NCBI GenBank assembly: GCA_031551875.1
Contig: JAVBNA010000012.1
Location: forward strand, 1 to 64,000
Direction of reading: 5' to 3'
Origin: JAVBNA01 sp031551875
GTDB lineage: Bacteria > Bacillota > Clostridia > Oscillospirales > Acutalibacteraceae
DNA: 64,000 bases
Below, piece after piece: positions 1-6,756 of the stretch (the first letter of the stretch is position 1; each line of letters starts with the position of its first letter). The notes below the pieces were generated by a model that searched no databases, was not told the DNA's origin, and saw nothing but the letters and a program-made list of their open reading frames with translations. A program made the position numbers and the translations under genes.

Positions 1-16
1 AATCGGTTTTTGGAGC

Positions 17-57
17 ATTGTCAAGGCCGGCGCAGCCGTACATTTAGCCTTGACAAT
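17..57. repeat. 11-bp inverted repeat near the left edge
   Basis: ATTGTCAAGGC at 17-27 is the exact reverse complement of GCCTTGACAAT at 47-57, with a 19-nt loop. It lies in the non-coding stretch downstream of the helicase gene. It could be a terminator-like hairpin or part of a replication origin. There is no T-run on either side, so its role is undecided. Confidence 0.5.
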
Positions 58-119
58 ACGAGAAAAAGCGATTACGCAAGTTTTTGGGCGAAAGTCTAAG
101 GAAATTGGCGCTAAATTTT

Positions 120-336
120 CATTTTAACTTTACAGAGCCAATTGGTTGGGGGGATTTTTGGCGTTTGGGGGAAAAATGACCCTCTTTTTTGCAACTCCTA
201 TATATGTCTATATATATTCTATTTTAGAATTAATAGGCATATATATAACCGGAAATATAGGAAGATATATAAGAGTTGTAAAATTGACCCTCAAAAACCC
301 CCCATTTTCAAAAAATCCCCCCGGTTTTATTGTTTA
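120..336. other. AT-rich non-coding region next to the helicase gene, possible origin
   Basis: This stretch has no convincing gene. It is very AT-rich around 200-275, with repeated TATATA runs and a palindrome ATTCTA-TTT-TAGAAT at 216-230. In related satellites the origin lies close to the rep (D5 helicase) gene, so this is a plausible origin. That is an inference from position and base composition only; no clear iteron set was recognised. Confidence 0.3.
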
Positions 337-2274
337 TCAATAAGATTTTGGGCGAAACACTCCGTTTACACCATCTACATGGTTGTGGACACTACGAATT
401 ACAATGTCTCGTTTTTTTAATTCTTCTTTAAACAATTTAAGGCCTAACGGTGTAGTTCCCGCATCAATGCACCAATTTGAATAATCTGTGCGAAGAGTTT
501 TGACAGTGATGGTTCCCGCCCCTGTCAAGTCAACACGTTCATCCAGGAATTGCCCAACATAGTCATTGTCATGTCGGTACTCCTCGGCGAGTCGCTTCAT
601 TTCCTCGGTATCATGAATTCCGCCATCCTCCAGATACATTTTGTATCCTTTCAGAAGCCAATTGAAAATACCGCTTTTATTGTCCTCATCCCGAAAGAAG
701 TCTTTCAGGTTGCTATCTCGCTCCTCTTCCTTGAAATGGCGTGTAAAGGGCAAGATTTTTATGCGCCCACTGCTGAACAGGCTATCATCGGCAACAGTTG
801 GCTTTGAATTGGAGGACACAATCAGTTTGAACACAGGCTTAAATTGCACGATTCCGCCGTATAAGGGCCGTGCGACAATATCGTCGTTGCCGGTCAGCTG
901 CTTTATGAGGGCTTCATCAAAGCAGATTCCCTTTTGCGGTTCGTTGGCCAGCGCCAGACGGACACCGGGCAGTCGGGCAAGGTCAGGGGTGGGCCTGCTA
1001 CCGTCACGCACACCACCGCGGGCAATGGTATTGAAATCAATCTGAACGCCGTAATCACCGAAAATATTCATAGTTGTATCGAACAACGTACCTTTCCCGT
1101 TGCGGGTCTTTTCCCCATTGGCGATAAAAAAGCATTCTTCGTTGGCTTTCCCCTGCAAGGCATAGCCCAACGCCTTTTGCAAGGTGATGGCGCGGGGTTC
1201 GTTGCCCTCAGTGATTTCATCAATGAACTTCTCCCAGCGCTCACAATAGGCGATAGGATTATATACGACATTGGCCATTTTTGATATGTAGTCGGCGGGG
1301 TTGTGAGGCTTCAACTCCATCGTCTGGATATTTAGTGTACCGTTTTTGCAGTTTAATAAATAAGCTTGCGTGTCAAAAGCGGAACTGGAAGCATGCAGTT
1401 CGTCCTGCGCGTCCCTGATTTGTGTTCCCCTGTACCTGAATCCACGATACTTTTTGTAGTGCTTGCGGTATGTGTCCCATTCATCCTCCGGCGCTTTTTC
1501 GCCGTCAGTCTGGGGAGCGGGCGGAATGAGCTTGCCGACAAAATCAGCCAGAGCTTTGGCGTACATCTTCGCCTTTAAATCTTCCTTGTCCTGCTGCCAG
1601 CGCCCGTCCATATATGTCCAGTAGCTTTTGTACTCAGGGATATAAAGAACGTTACCTCGGTACATATCCGCATACAACCGCGCCGCGCCCATATCGTCAA
1701 GGGAATATTCCTTGAGATCGTCGGGCGTTTGGATGGACACGGTCTCGTCCGGCTTCGTATTGCCCGCGGTGGGACTAACCACCCGCGAAAAGTCCTCTAT
1801 TGCCCGTCTCTGCCGGTCAGCCCGGTAAACCGTGTCATCCTCGGCGGCAGTTCGGGTACAATCTCGTGCCGCCTTTTCTGCGGATCGGCGCAAGTAATCC
1901 TTGCGTTCGGCGCTTTTCTTCCAGTGGGCAGCATCCTTTTGCTGCGCGTGTGGAGACGTCAAAAAGGCCTCCGCCATCTTGTCTGTATCGCGATTGCACC
2001 AATAGGCCAGCTTATTGAGCAATGCCATGTCATCGGCGCTCTCGTCACCGTTTTTGCGGTCGCCGTTCCAAAGGGATAGAAGCGCCTTGTCATGCTTTAG
2101 ACCGCGCTGCAGGTAGTCGGTAGACGGCAGGAGCAAAAGGGGCTGCGCTACCCTTTCACTGCCGCCTATCTCCGAATTCCAGTCAAGGGCGCGGTCATCG
2201 GTGCGCGTTGGCGGCTTTATGTACTGCTCATAAATGCCGATCAGTTCAGGGGTGCATTGTCGCAGCTCCATCAC
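337..2274 (-). CDS. Phage/satellite D5-P4-type replicative helicase (rep)
   Basis: 645 aa. The middle (about 60-140) resembles the helix-bundle region found in phage/plasmid primases of the NrS-1/P4 type. The C-terminal half matches P4/D5 superfamily-3 helicases: a Walker A-like loop (NGEKTRNGKGTLF), a following acidic strand (LALANEP) and a sensor-like segment (LIVSSNSKP). Its ATG overlaps the stop of the upstream primase gene by 4 nt (ATGA), so the two are probably translationally coupled and act as a split primase-helicase that unwinds the element origin. It is the last gene of the divergent operon. Family is confident; exact origin specificity is unknown. Confidence 0.85.
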   Translation of the reverse strand: MMELRQCTPELIGIYEQYIKPPTRTDDRALDWNSEIGGSERVAQPLLLLPSTDYLQRGLKHDKALLSLWNGDRKNGDESADDMALLNKLAYWCNRDTDKMAEAFLTSPHAQQKDAAHWKKSAERKDYLRRSAEKAARDCTRTAAEDDTVYRADRQRRAIEDFSRVVSPTAGNTKPDETVSIQTPDDLKEYSLDDMGAARLYADMYRGNVLYIPEYKSYWTYMDGRWQQDKEDLKAKMYAKALADFVGKLIPPAPQTDGEKAPEDEWDTYRKHYKKYRGFRYRGTQIRDAQDELHASSSAFDTQAYLLNCKNGTLNIQTMELKPHNPADYISKMANVVYNPIAYCERWEKFIDEITEGNEPRAITLQKALGYALQGKANEECFFIANGEKTRNGKGTLFDTTMNIFGDYGVQIDFNTIARGGVRDGSRPTPDLARLPGVRLALANEPQKGICFDEALIKQLTGNDDIVARPLYGGIVQFKPVFKLIVSSNSKPTVADDSLFSSGRIKILPFTRHFKEEERDSNLKDFFRDEDNKSGIFNWLLKGYKMYLEDGGIHDTEEMKRLAEEYRHDNDYVGQFLDERVDLTGAGTITVKTLRTDYSNWCIDAGTTPLGLKLFKEELKKRDIVIRSVHNHVDGVNGVFRPKSY

Positions 2275-2840
2275 AGCACCCCCGATTCCACAAAGAGAGT
2301 ACCGGTCATGGCAAAGTACCGTCCCTGTTGGTAAATCTCAATTTCCGGCGTCTTATATCGCACCTCCCCGGTGCTGGAATCACATTTCGGGTTTCCGGTT
2401 TTGAGGTCAATGTCGGGGCGCTTAATAGGGTTAGGCGGCAACTTGCTTTTGTTCGCCTCCAGCGCCATATTCCCAAAACAAAAAATATGTAGCCCATAAC
2501 CGGATTGTGACACCTCGGTAAAGGATCCCAACCGCCGTATAATATCAAGCGCGTAATCGGCTACCCTCCCGCTCTCAGGGTCGCGCACCGTGTCCAGGTC
2601 AACGCCCACGATGCCAGTATTGTGAAATTCAAAGCCCACACCCTGGGCCTGTCCACTTTGGACACGCTCGGCGGCCTGTGCAAATGTTCCCCATGTTTCG
2701 GGCTGCCCTGCTTTGGCTCTATTCATGTCAACAGGATTAAACGGACACTTGACCGGCTGGCCGGGGACGCCCCACACAACCCATTGTGGAAGCTGCTGCA
2801 ATGTTTCCGGGATGTTTTTTAGATTCTCGATAGTGTTCAC
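2271..2840 (-). CDS. Primase-polymerase (AEP-type) N-terminal protein (pri)
   Basis: 189 aa. The pattern is that of bifunctional primase/polymerase domains: an N-terminal PQWVVWG strand, an acidic VGVDLDTVRD motif (about 78-87), a glycine-rich SGYGLHIFCFG motif (about 112-122) and a C-terminal EIYQQGRYFAMTG strand. The two acidic residues of VDLD would bind metal and the histidine of LHIF is the usual second motif. The protein contains only this domain; the helicase is the next, overlapping gene. In one-gene P4-type proteins these parts are fused, so the pair is a split version. It probably primes replication of element 1. Confidence 0.75.
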   Translation of the reverse strand: MNTIENLKNIPETLQQLPQWVVWGVPGQPVKCPFNPVDMNRAKAGQPETWGTFAQAAERVQSGQAQGVGFEFHNTGIVGVDLDTVRDPESGRVADYALDIIRRLGSFTEVSQSGYGLHIFCFGNMALEANKSKLPPNPIKRPDIDLKTGNPKCDSSTGEVRYKTPEIEIYQQGRYFAMTGTLFVESGVL

Positions 2841-2852
2841 CGCGTCACCGCC

Positions 2853-3134
2853 TTACTGGTCTTGGAGATATTTTTCGGCACCTCGCACCGCGTTCTTGAT
2901 TTCCACAATCCGTCCGTGCATGCTGCGCACAAAGTTTTCCACCTCATGCACCGATTCCGGCAGAAAGTATCCCGGCGGGTAGCTTACCGCCGACAAAATC
3001 AGCTCGCCACCTTTGCGCAGACGGTGGATTTCCTGTGTCATTGATCGGACGTCCTTAAAACCAGCGGCACGCGCCAGATCGGGGCCGGGGATGGCGTTCT
3101 CTCGGCCCGTGGGGATAAAGTCGAGTAATTTCAT
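2853..3134 (-). CDS. Small element protein (93 aa), paralogue of 45780..46064
   Basis: The start is set at MKLLDFIPTG because the ATG lies 2 nt after the TAA of the upstream gene and is preceded by GGAGGG; the open frame extends 20 codons further but overlaps that gene. The first 15-17 residues are almost identical to the element-B protein, then similarity falls to roughly half. The predicted helices (TQEIHRLRKGGELILS, then a polar amphipathic tail) suggest a winged-helix-like DNA-binding fold, because the RLRKxGELI...GYFLP pattern resembles winged helices of phage replication or excision proteins. Function is not known. Confidence 0.6.
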   Translation of the reverse strand: MKLLDFIPTGRENAIPGPDLARAAGFKDVRSMTQEIHRLRKGGELILSAVSYPPGYFLPESVHEVENFVRSMHGRIVEIKNAVRGAEKYLQDQ

Positions 3135-3136
3135 AG

Positions 3137-3403
3137 TTATGCCCTCCGTTCCATTTGCTCGGGAATGGGACGAATATAACCAGGCCGGGCACATTCTTCA
3201 GCCCTTGCATTATTTCCCGCTCGCACAAAGGCCAGCACATTGTCCCAAAGTAGAAGCGTCTTTGTCCCGGTCTGAATAGCTGCAAGCTCCCGGTTCCTCA
3301 CAAACCGGCGCAATGCCTTTTCGGAGAGCGGGATATTCTCGGTCTTGCACCGTTCGGCAGTTTTATGGATGGATGTCAGGTCGGGGTAGTCGGTGTTTTT
3401 CAT
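3137..3403 (-). CDS. Conserved small element protein (88 aa), excisionase-like position
   Basis: This protein is about 95% identical to 46067..46333 of element B (four differences by eye), although flanking genes have diverged. The text SEKALRRFVRNRELAAIQTGTKTLLLWDNVLAFVRAG reads like a MerR/excisionase-type winged helix (helix, wing, then a reading strand). Its place, second gene of the operon divergent from the repressor and integrase, is where satellites carry xis. It overlaps the upstream gene by 4 nt. Excisionase function is an inference from fold impression and position. Confidence 0.6.
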   Translation of the reverse strand: MKNTDYPDLTSIHKTAERCKTENIPLSEKALRRFVRNRELAAIQTGTKTLLLWDNVLAFVRAGNNARAEECARPGYIRPIPEQMERRA

Positions 3404-3591
3404 TGTGTGGACACCTCCTGCTTGAGTTCGTCGATGATATTAAATATTTTCTGTTTTTGGTCGTCCGGCAACTCGTGGCGTAGTTTTCGACTCAAATTGG
3501 CGTCGTGCATTTTCATCTTGTCTGCAACTTGCCACAACATGATTCCCGATTCCCTTGCCGCCGCTCTAATGTCTTGGTTTGCTCTGGTCAT
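3400..3591 (-). CDS. Small Cro-like helix-turn-helix protein
   Basis: 63 aa. A helix-turn-helix pattern is visible (IMLWQVADKMKMHDANLSRKLR). It parallels 46330..46521 of element B (IKLWQIADRLGYTDSYFSRILR), with the same length and similar C-terminal helix. It is the first gene of the leftward operon, with an AAGGAG ribosome site 8 nt before the ATG and a strong promoter upstream. By position it matches the str-type regulator opposite stl in satellites. It probably binds the intergenic operators and competes with the rightward repressor; this is an inference. Confidence 0.65.
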   Translation of the reverse strand: MTRANQDIRAAARESGIMLWQVADKMKMHDANLSRKLRHELPDDQKQKIFNIIDELKQEVSTQ

Positions 3592-3625
3592 TTTTTCAAC
3601 TCCTTAGAAAATCTCTGTTACTGTT

Positions 3626-3654
3626 ATTATAAGCAAATCAGATGATTAAGTCAA
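3626..3654 (-). promoter_or_regulatory. Leftward promoter of the element 1 operon
   Basis: On the minus strand TTGACT (3649-3654) is followed by a 17-nt spacer and TATAAT (3626-3631), an almost perfect sigma-A promoter. It reads into the Cro-like gene whose ATG is at 3591. Confidence 0.75.
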
Positions 3655-3701
3655 CTATTTTAATTGAAATATTTGATTTGGGGATTTTTTAACTGCTTTC
3701 T

Positions 3702-3720
3702 ACATCTTTTGACATCTTTT
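3702..3720. repeat. Direct repeat ACATCTTTT, candidate operator
   Basis: ACATCTTTT occurs twice, at 3702-3710 and 3712-3720, between the two divergent promoters. Repeats here are candidate binding sites for the XRE or Cro-like protein. No binding evidence exists. Confidence 0.3.
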
Positions 3721-3788
3721 AATCATAAAAATGAAAAATGCCTTGATTGGCGTTTGCAGCCTGTTTTAGGCGATTAAAATTGTTGTTG

Positions 3789-3817
3789 TTGACTTTTTTG
3801 TTAAAATGGAGTATATT
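3789..3817 (+). promoter_or_regulatory. Rightward promoter of repressor and integrase (element 1)
   Basis: TTGACT at 3789-3794, 17-nt spacer, TATATT at 3812-3817. The repressor ATG follows at 3840 with a GAAAGGGG ribosome site. Confidence 0.7.
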
Positions 3818-3839
3818 GTTTCTGAAAGGGGATAGTTAC

Positions 3840-4415
3840 ATGGCTGAACAATATTTATTCCATAAGCGTTTAAGAGAGGCGCGCTTGCGCATGGGATTCA
3901 CCCAGAGAGATTTAGCAAAAAAGGCCGGCATAACTCCTGCTGCGCTATCTGGCTATGAAGCAGATGAGGAAAACAAGCGGAAAACACCGCCCTTAGACAA
4001 GGCCCGCGCTATCACGGAAGCTCTCGGTTGCTCCTTAGATTGGCTGTGTGGACTTACTGAGAGTCAAGAAGTGAAAACTGAGGAAACGACAATTCCTCTT
4101 TCTGAAATTTTACAAAGCCTTATTCAAATCCGCACCCTATCAGATCCTATTGAATTTGAACAGATGCCCACCTTTGACAAAATCATGGGTGACTATTTTA
4201 CCATCGCTACTCTTCGGTTAGGGAATTATGATGTTGTCAGTTTTTTACAATCTTATGAGAAAGTGTTCAGCCTATACGCAGAGGGAACGCTAACAAAAGA
4301 GATGTATTTAGAATGGCTAAATGGAAGTTTGCAAAAATATAAGGATAAAGTAATTGATTTAAATGAAATAGGGACATTAGGCTCACCCAAAGAGGAACCG
4401 CTCCCATTTACGTGA
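3840..4415 (+). CDS. XRE-family repressor of element 1 (Stl-like)
   Basis: 191 aa with the start at MAEQYLFHKR, chosen because it follows GAAAGGGG and the promoter; the open frame extends upstream into promoter DNA. The N-terminal 70 residues form a classic Cro/C1 helix-turn-helix (RLREARLRMGFTQRDLAKKAGITPAALSGYE..., then ALGCSLDWLCGL). The C-terminal 120 residues are helical and not recognised; in satellites this part senses the helper-phage protein. It is followed after 10 nt by the integrase, so the two are co-transcribed. It shares little with the element-B repressor outside the HTH, suggesting a different inducer. Confidence 0.8.
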   Translation: MAEQYLFHKRLREARLRMGFTQRDLAKKAGITPAALSGYEADEENKRKTPPLDKARAITEALGCSLDWLCGLTESQEVKTEETTIPLSEILQSLIQIRTLSDPIEFEQMPTFDKIMGDYFTIATLRLGNYDVVSFLQSYEKVFSLYAEGTLTKEMYLEWLNGSLQKYKDKVIDLNEIGTLGSPKEEPLPFT

Positions 4416-4425
4416 GGTGTTATAA

Positions 4426-5820
4426 ATGGCCAACATAACCCGCCGAACCAATAAAGACGGCTCCACCTCTTATCTGATCCGCGTATATGTCAACGAAACT
4501 GGTACCGGCCACCAGATCACCAAAAGCAAAACTTGGCGGCCACCGGCCAGCATGAGGCCCACAACGGCAGAAAAGGAAGTCGTAAAACAGGCGGCTATCT
4601 TTGAGGATAATGTGAAGCGCGGCCTTGCGGCTGCGGACGGAACAACTAAGTTCTCCGTATATGCCAACGCATGGCTGGAGGCCGCCCAGATAGCCCCTAA
4701 AACGCGGGAACGGTACGCCGACCTCCTGATACGAATAAACGCTGCAATCGGCCATATAAAGCTGGAAAAGCTCCAGGCCCAGCACTTAGAGGCTTTTTAC
4801 CGCAATCTACAGGAGGAGGGTATAAAGAAAACAGGCGTATATGCTACCTCTGAAAAACTGAATGGTATTCTTTCGGATAGAAAAATTAGCCGGGAATCGC
4901 TCGGAAAGCTCTTGGGGATGTCATCCTCCACAGTAAGCGCAGCCGCCCGCAATAAAAAGGTGAGCATCGAAACAGCAGAGAAGATTTGCAAAGCTCTTGA
5001 CCTCTCTGTTGATGATGTTTTCACCGTTCAGGGCGTGGGAGCGGGGCTATCTGAAAAGACCGTCCTGCATCACCACCGGCTCATATCGGCTGTACTGGAA
5101 AAGGCAAAACGGGAACGCCTTGTGCCGTTTAACGTAGCAAAGGAACACGCCTCCGCGCCAAAGGTGGCACACAAGGAGGCAAGGTATCTCGATGATGCAC
5201 AAGCGCGGGGATTTCTCTCTCAGCTGCTCAACGAGGAGGATATAAGAGTAAGAACAGCCCTTTCCCTCCTCCTTTTCACCGGTGCGCGTCGCGGTGAGCT
5301 GTGCGGGCTGTCATGGCCAGACATTGACAGGGAAAAACAGCTTGTCCGCATTGTGCGCGCTTCACAGTATCAACGCGGGAAGGGTATTGTCGAGGTGCCC
5401 ACCAAAAACAAGAGCAGCATTCGGGCGGTAAAAGTCCCTCTCTTTGTGTGTGAGCTGCTTTCAGAGTACCGGAAATGGTGGGATAGTCAGAAAGCGTTAT
5501 ACGGGAAGTCATGGAAGGGAGAGGCCCAGCGTCTTTTTATCCAAGAGGACGGGAAGCCCATCAACCCGGATACAATCAACTTCTGGTTGAACAAATTCTT
5601 GAACAAGCATGGCTATGCCCACATATCACCCCACAGCTTGCGCCATACTTTCGCCACGCTGCAAATCACCTCTGGTGTGGACATTCGCACCCTGCAATCC
5701 CTTACCGGGCATGCGCAAGCCTCCACACTGGTCAATACCTACTCCCACGCTATAAAGAGCGCACAGGCCGCCGCAGCCGACACGTTGGAGGCGGTGCTAC
5801 TCCCCGAAAAGGAAAAATAA
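4426..5820 (+). CDS. int: Tyrosine integrase with an embedded XRE-like helix-turn-helix
   Basis: 464 aa. Residues 1-70 form the arm-binding domain; 75-135 and 207-245 form a SAM-like core-binding domain split by an insert. Catalytic residues are R288 (TGARRGEL), a lysine near 327-329, H403/R406 (HSLRHTF), H429 (TGHAQ) and Y439 (NTYSH), all present. The insert, about 141-202, reads as a Cro/XRE helix-turn-helix ending KICKALDLSVDDVF. The element-B integrase has the same architecture and is about 95% identical outside the insert but only about 65% identical inside it. It would catalyse integration at the tRNA-fMet gene. A hairpin terminator follows. Confidence 0.9.
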   Translation: MANITRRTNKDGSTSYLIRVYVNETGTGHQITKSKTWRPPASMRPTTAEKEVVKQAAIFEDNVKRGLAAADGTTKFSVYANAWLEAAQIAPKTRERYADLLIRINAAIGHIKLEKLQAQHLEAFYRNLQEEGIKKTGVYATSEKLNGILSDRKISRESLGKLLGMSSSTVSAAARNKKVSIETAEKICKALDLSVDDVFTVQGVGAGLSEKTVLHHHRLISAVLEKAKRERLVPFNVAKEHASAPKVAHKEARYLDDAQARGFLSQLLNEEDIRVRTALSLLLFTGARRGELCGLSWPDIDREKQLVRIVRASQYQRGKGIVEVPTKNKSSIRAVKVPLFVCELLSEYRKWWDSQKALYGKSWKGEAQRLFIQEDGKPINPDTINFWLNKFLNKHGYAHISPHSLRHTFATLQITSGVDIRTLQSLTGHAQASTLVNTYSHAIKSAQAAAADTLEAVLLPEKEK

Positions 5821-5824
5821 AAAA

Positions 5825-5868
5825 GCGCTCTCCCGCTCCAAACAAGGAATGGGAAAGCGCGACTTTTT
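5825..5868 (+). terminator. Rho-independent terminator of the element 1 integrase
   Basis: GCGCTcTCCC (5825-5834) pairs with GGGAaAGCGC (5851-5860), followed by GACTTTTT. The same hairpin is conserved after the element-B integrase. The left side carries the TCCCGCTC octamer that is common in these elements. Confidence 0.8.
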
Positions 5869-5878
5869 GACGACTGAC

Positions 5879-5898
5879 TTGAACAAAAGTTGAACAAA
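5879..5898 (+). repeat. Direct repeat TTGAACAAA x2, candidate integrase arm sites
   Basis: TTGAACAAA at 5879-5887 and 5890-5898 lies between the integrase terminator and the tRNA. The identical pair occurs at 48871-48890 in element B. Position next to the attachment site suggests arm-type integrase sites; not tested. Confidence 0.4.
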
Positions 5899-5927
5899 CG
5901 CGTTTTCAAGTAACTTCAAGAGGAAAA

Positions 5928-5959
5928 AGAAAAACCCCACAAGCCGCATGGCTGTGGGA
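5928..5959 (-). terminator. Terminator of tRNA-fMet
   Basis: On the minus strand a GC-rich hairpin (CCCACAGCC with GGCTTGTGGGG, 5935-5959) is followed by a T-rich run. It lies 8 nt downstream of the tRNA CCA end. Confidence 0.65.
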
Positions 5960-5967
5960 TTCTTTCA

Positions 5968-6044
<77 letters not shown>

Positions 6045-6213
6045 ATATTTCTGCCTCATTGAGGTGCTTAACTATTATACCCCATCCCGATAAAAAAAGC
6101 AAGACTTTTTCTAAAATGTCCATTAATCTCTCAACGGAAATTAAATTTGTCTAACCGACATTAGCGGACTATGGCATTGAATTTTCTAAAAATTAGATAG
6201 TTTCGTCACAAGA

Positions 6214-6513
6214 TCAAGATAGAATCCCTGGCCAAAGCATAAAGTAACGAATTTGAACTGACGCCAGAAAAGAAGCTGTGTCATTGACATAGCGGGTGGA
6301 AATCCCGCGCCATTGTTTAAGCCTTAGGAAGGCTTTTTCAACGAGATGACGGATTTTGTAGAGATAATGGTCGTATTCCCGTTGATCGAGCCGATTTCTC
6401 TTTGGCGGAATCACTGCAATCATATCGTGGTCAATTGCCCACTGCACAATTTCATTTGTGTCATAACCCCTATCAGCAAGCAAATAATCAACAAGCATCC
6501 CGTCAACTGTCAA
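6214..6513 (-). pseudogene. IS5-type transposase, C-terminal remnant
   Basis: About 99 aa remain. ADRGYDTNEIVQW carries the second acidic residue of a DDE transposase and the YKIRHLVEKAFLRLKQWR segment carries the final glutamate, followed by ISTRYV. The N-terminal region with the first aspartate is missing and no start or terminal repeats were recognised. The neighbouring DNA (6046-6213 and 6514-6673) holds nothing recognisable and is probably decayed IS sequence. The fragment cannot be active by itself. Confidence 0.8.
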
Positions 6514-6673
6514 CGCCGATTAGAAAATGCAGAAAAGCGCCAGTTAAATTTTGTCGTTTATCAGCGGTGGAAAGATGTGCGAAAATCAGGTATGCTTACA
6601 ATTCGCTCGCTGTTATCCACCATATCACATACAATATACTTAGAATAAAAACACTGTTAACAATCAACCCGTC

Positions 6674-6721
6674 AAATAAACCATACGCCCGGGGCTTTTG
6701 CCCCGGGCGTATGGTTTATTT
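6674..6721. terminator. Long perfect hairpin terminator after the GH2 gene
   Basis: Two perfect 22-bp arms (6674-6695 and 6700-6721) flank a TTTT loop. The core is GCCCGGGGC-type and the ends are AAATAAACC/GGTTTATTT. It lies 36 nt past the stop of the minus-strand GH2 gene. Confidence 0.8.
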
Positions 6722-6756
6722 ACTGAGAATGGGTTTCCTTGGGATGTCTCCTAAAG

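Larger units (their letters stand above)
1..5967. mobile_element. Element 1: phage-satellite-like integrative element at tRNA-fMet (left end outside window)
   Basis: The block runs from the window start to the 3' end of the initiator tRNA gene. A minus-strand operon (two small DNA-binding-like proteins, a 93-aa protein, a primase and a D5-type helicase) diverges from a plus-strand XRE repressor and tyrosine integrase. This order (integrase, Stl-like repressor, divergent regulators, pri-rep) is the one known for phage-inducible chromosomal islands. No capsid, portal, terminase or lysis gene is visible. The integrase end abuts the tRNA 3' end, as is usual for tRNA-targeting elements. The left attachment site is not in the window, so size and intactness are unknown. 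The satellite label is an inference from gene order. Confidence 0.7.
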
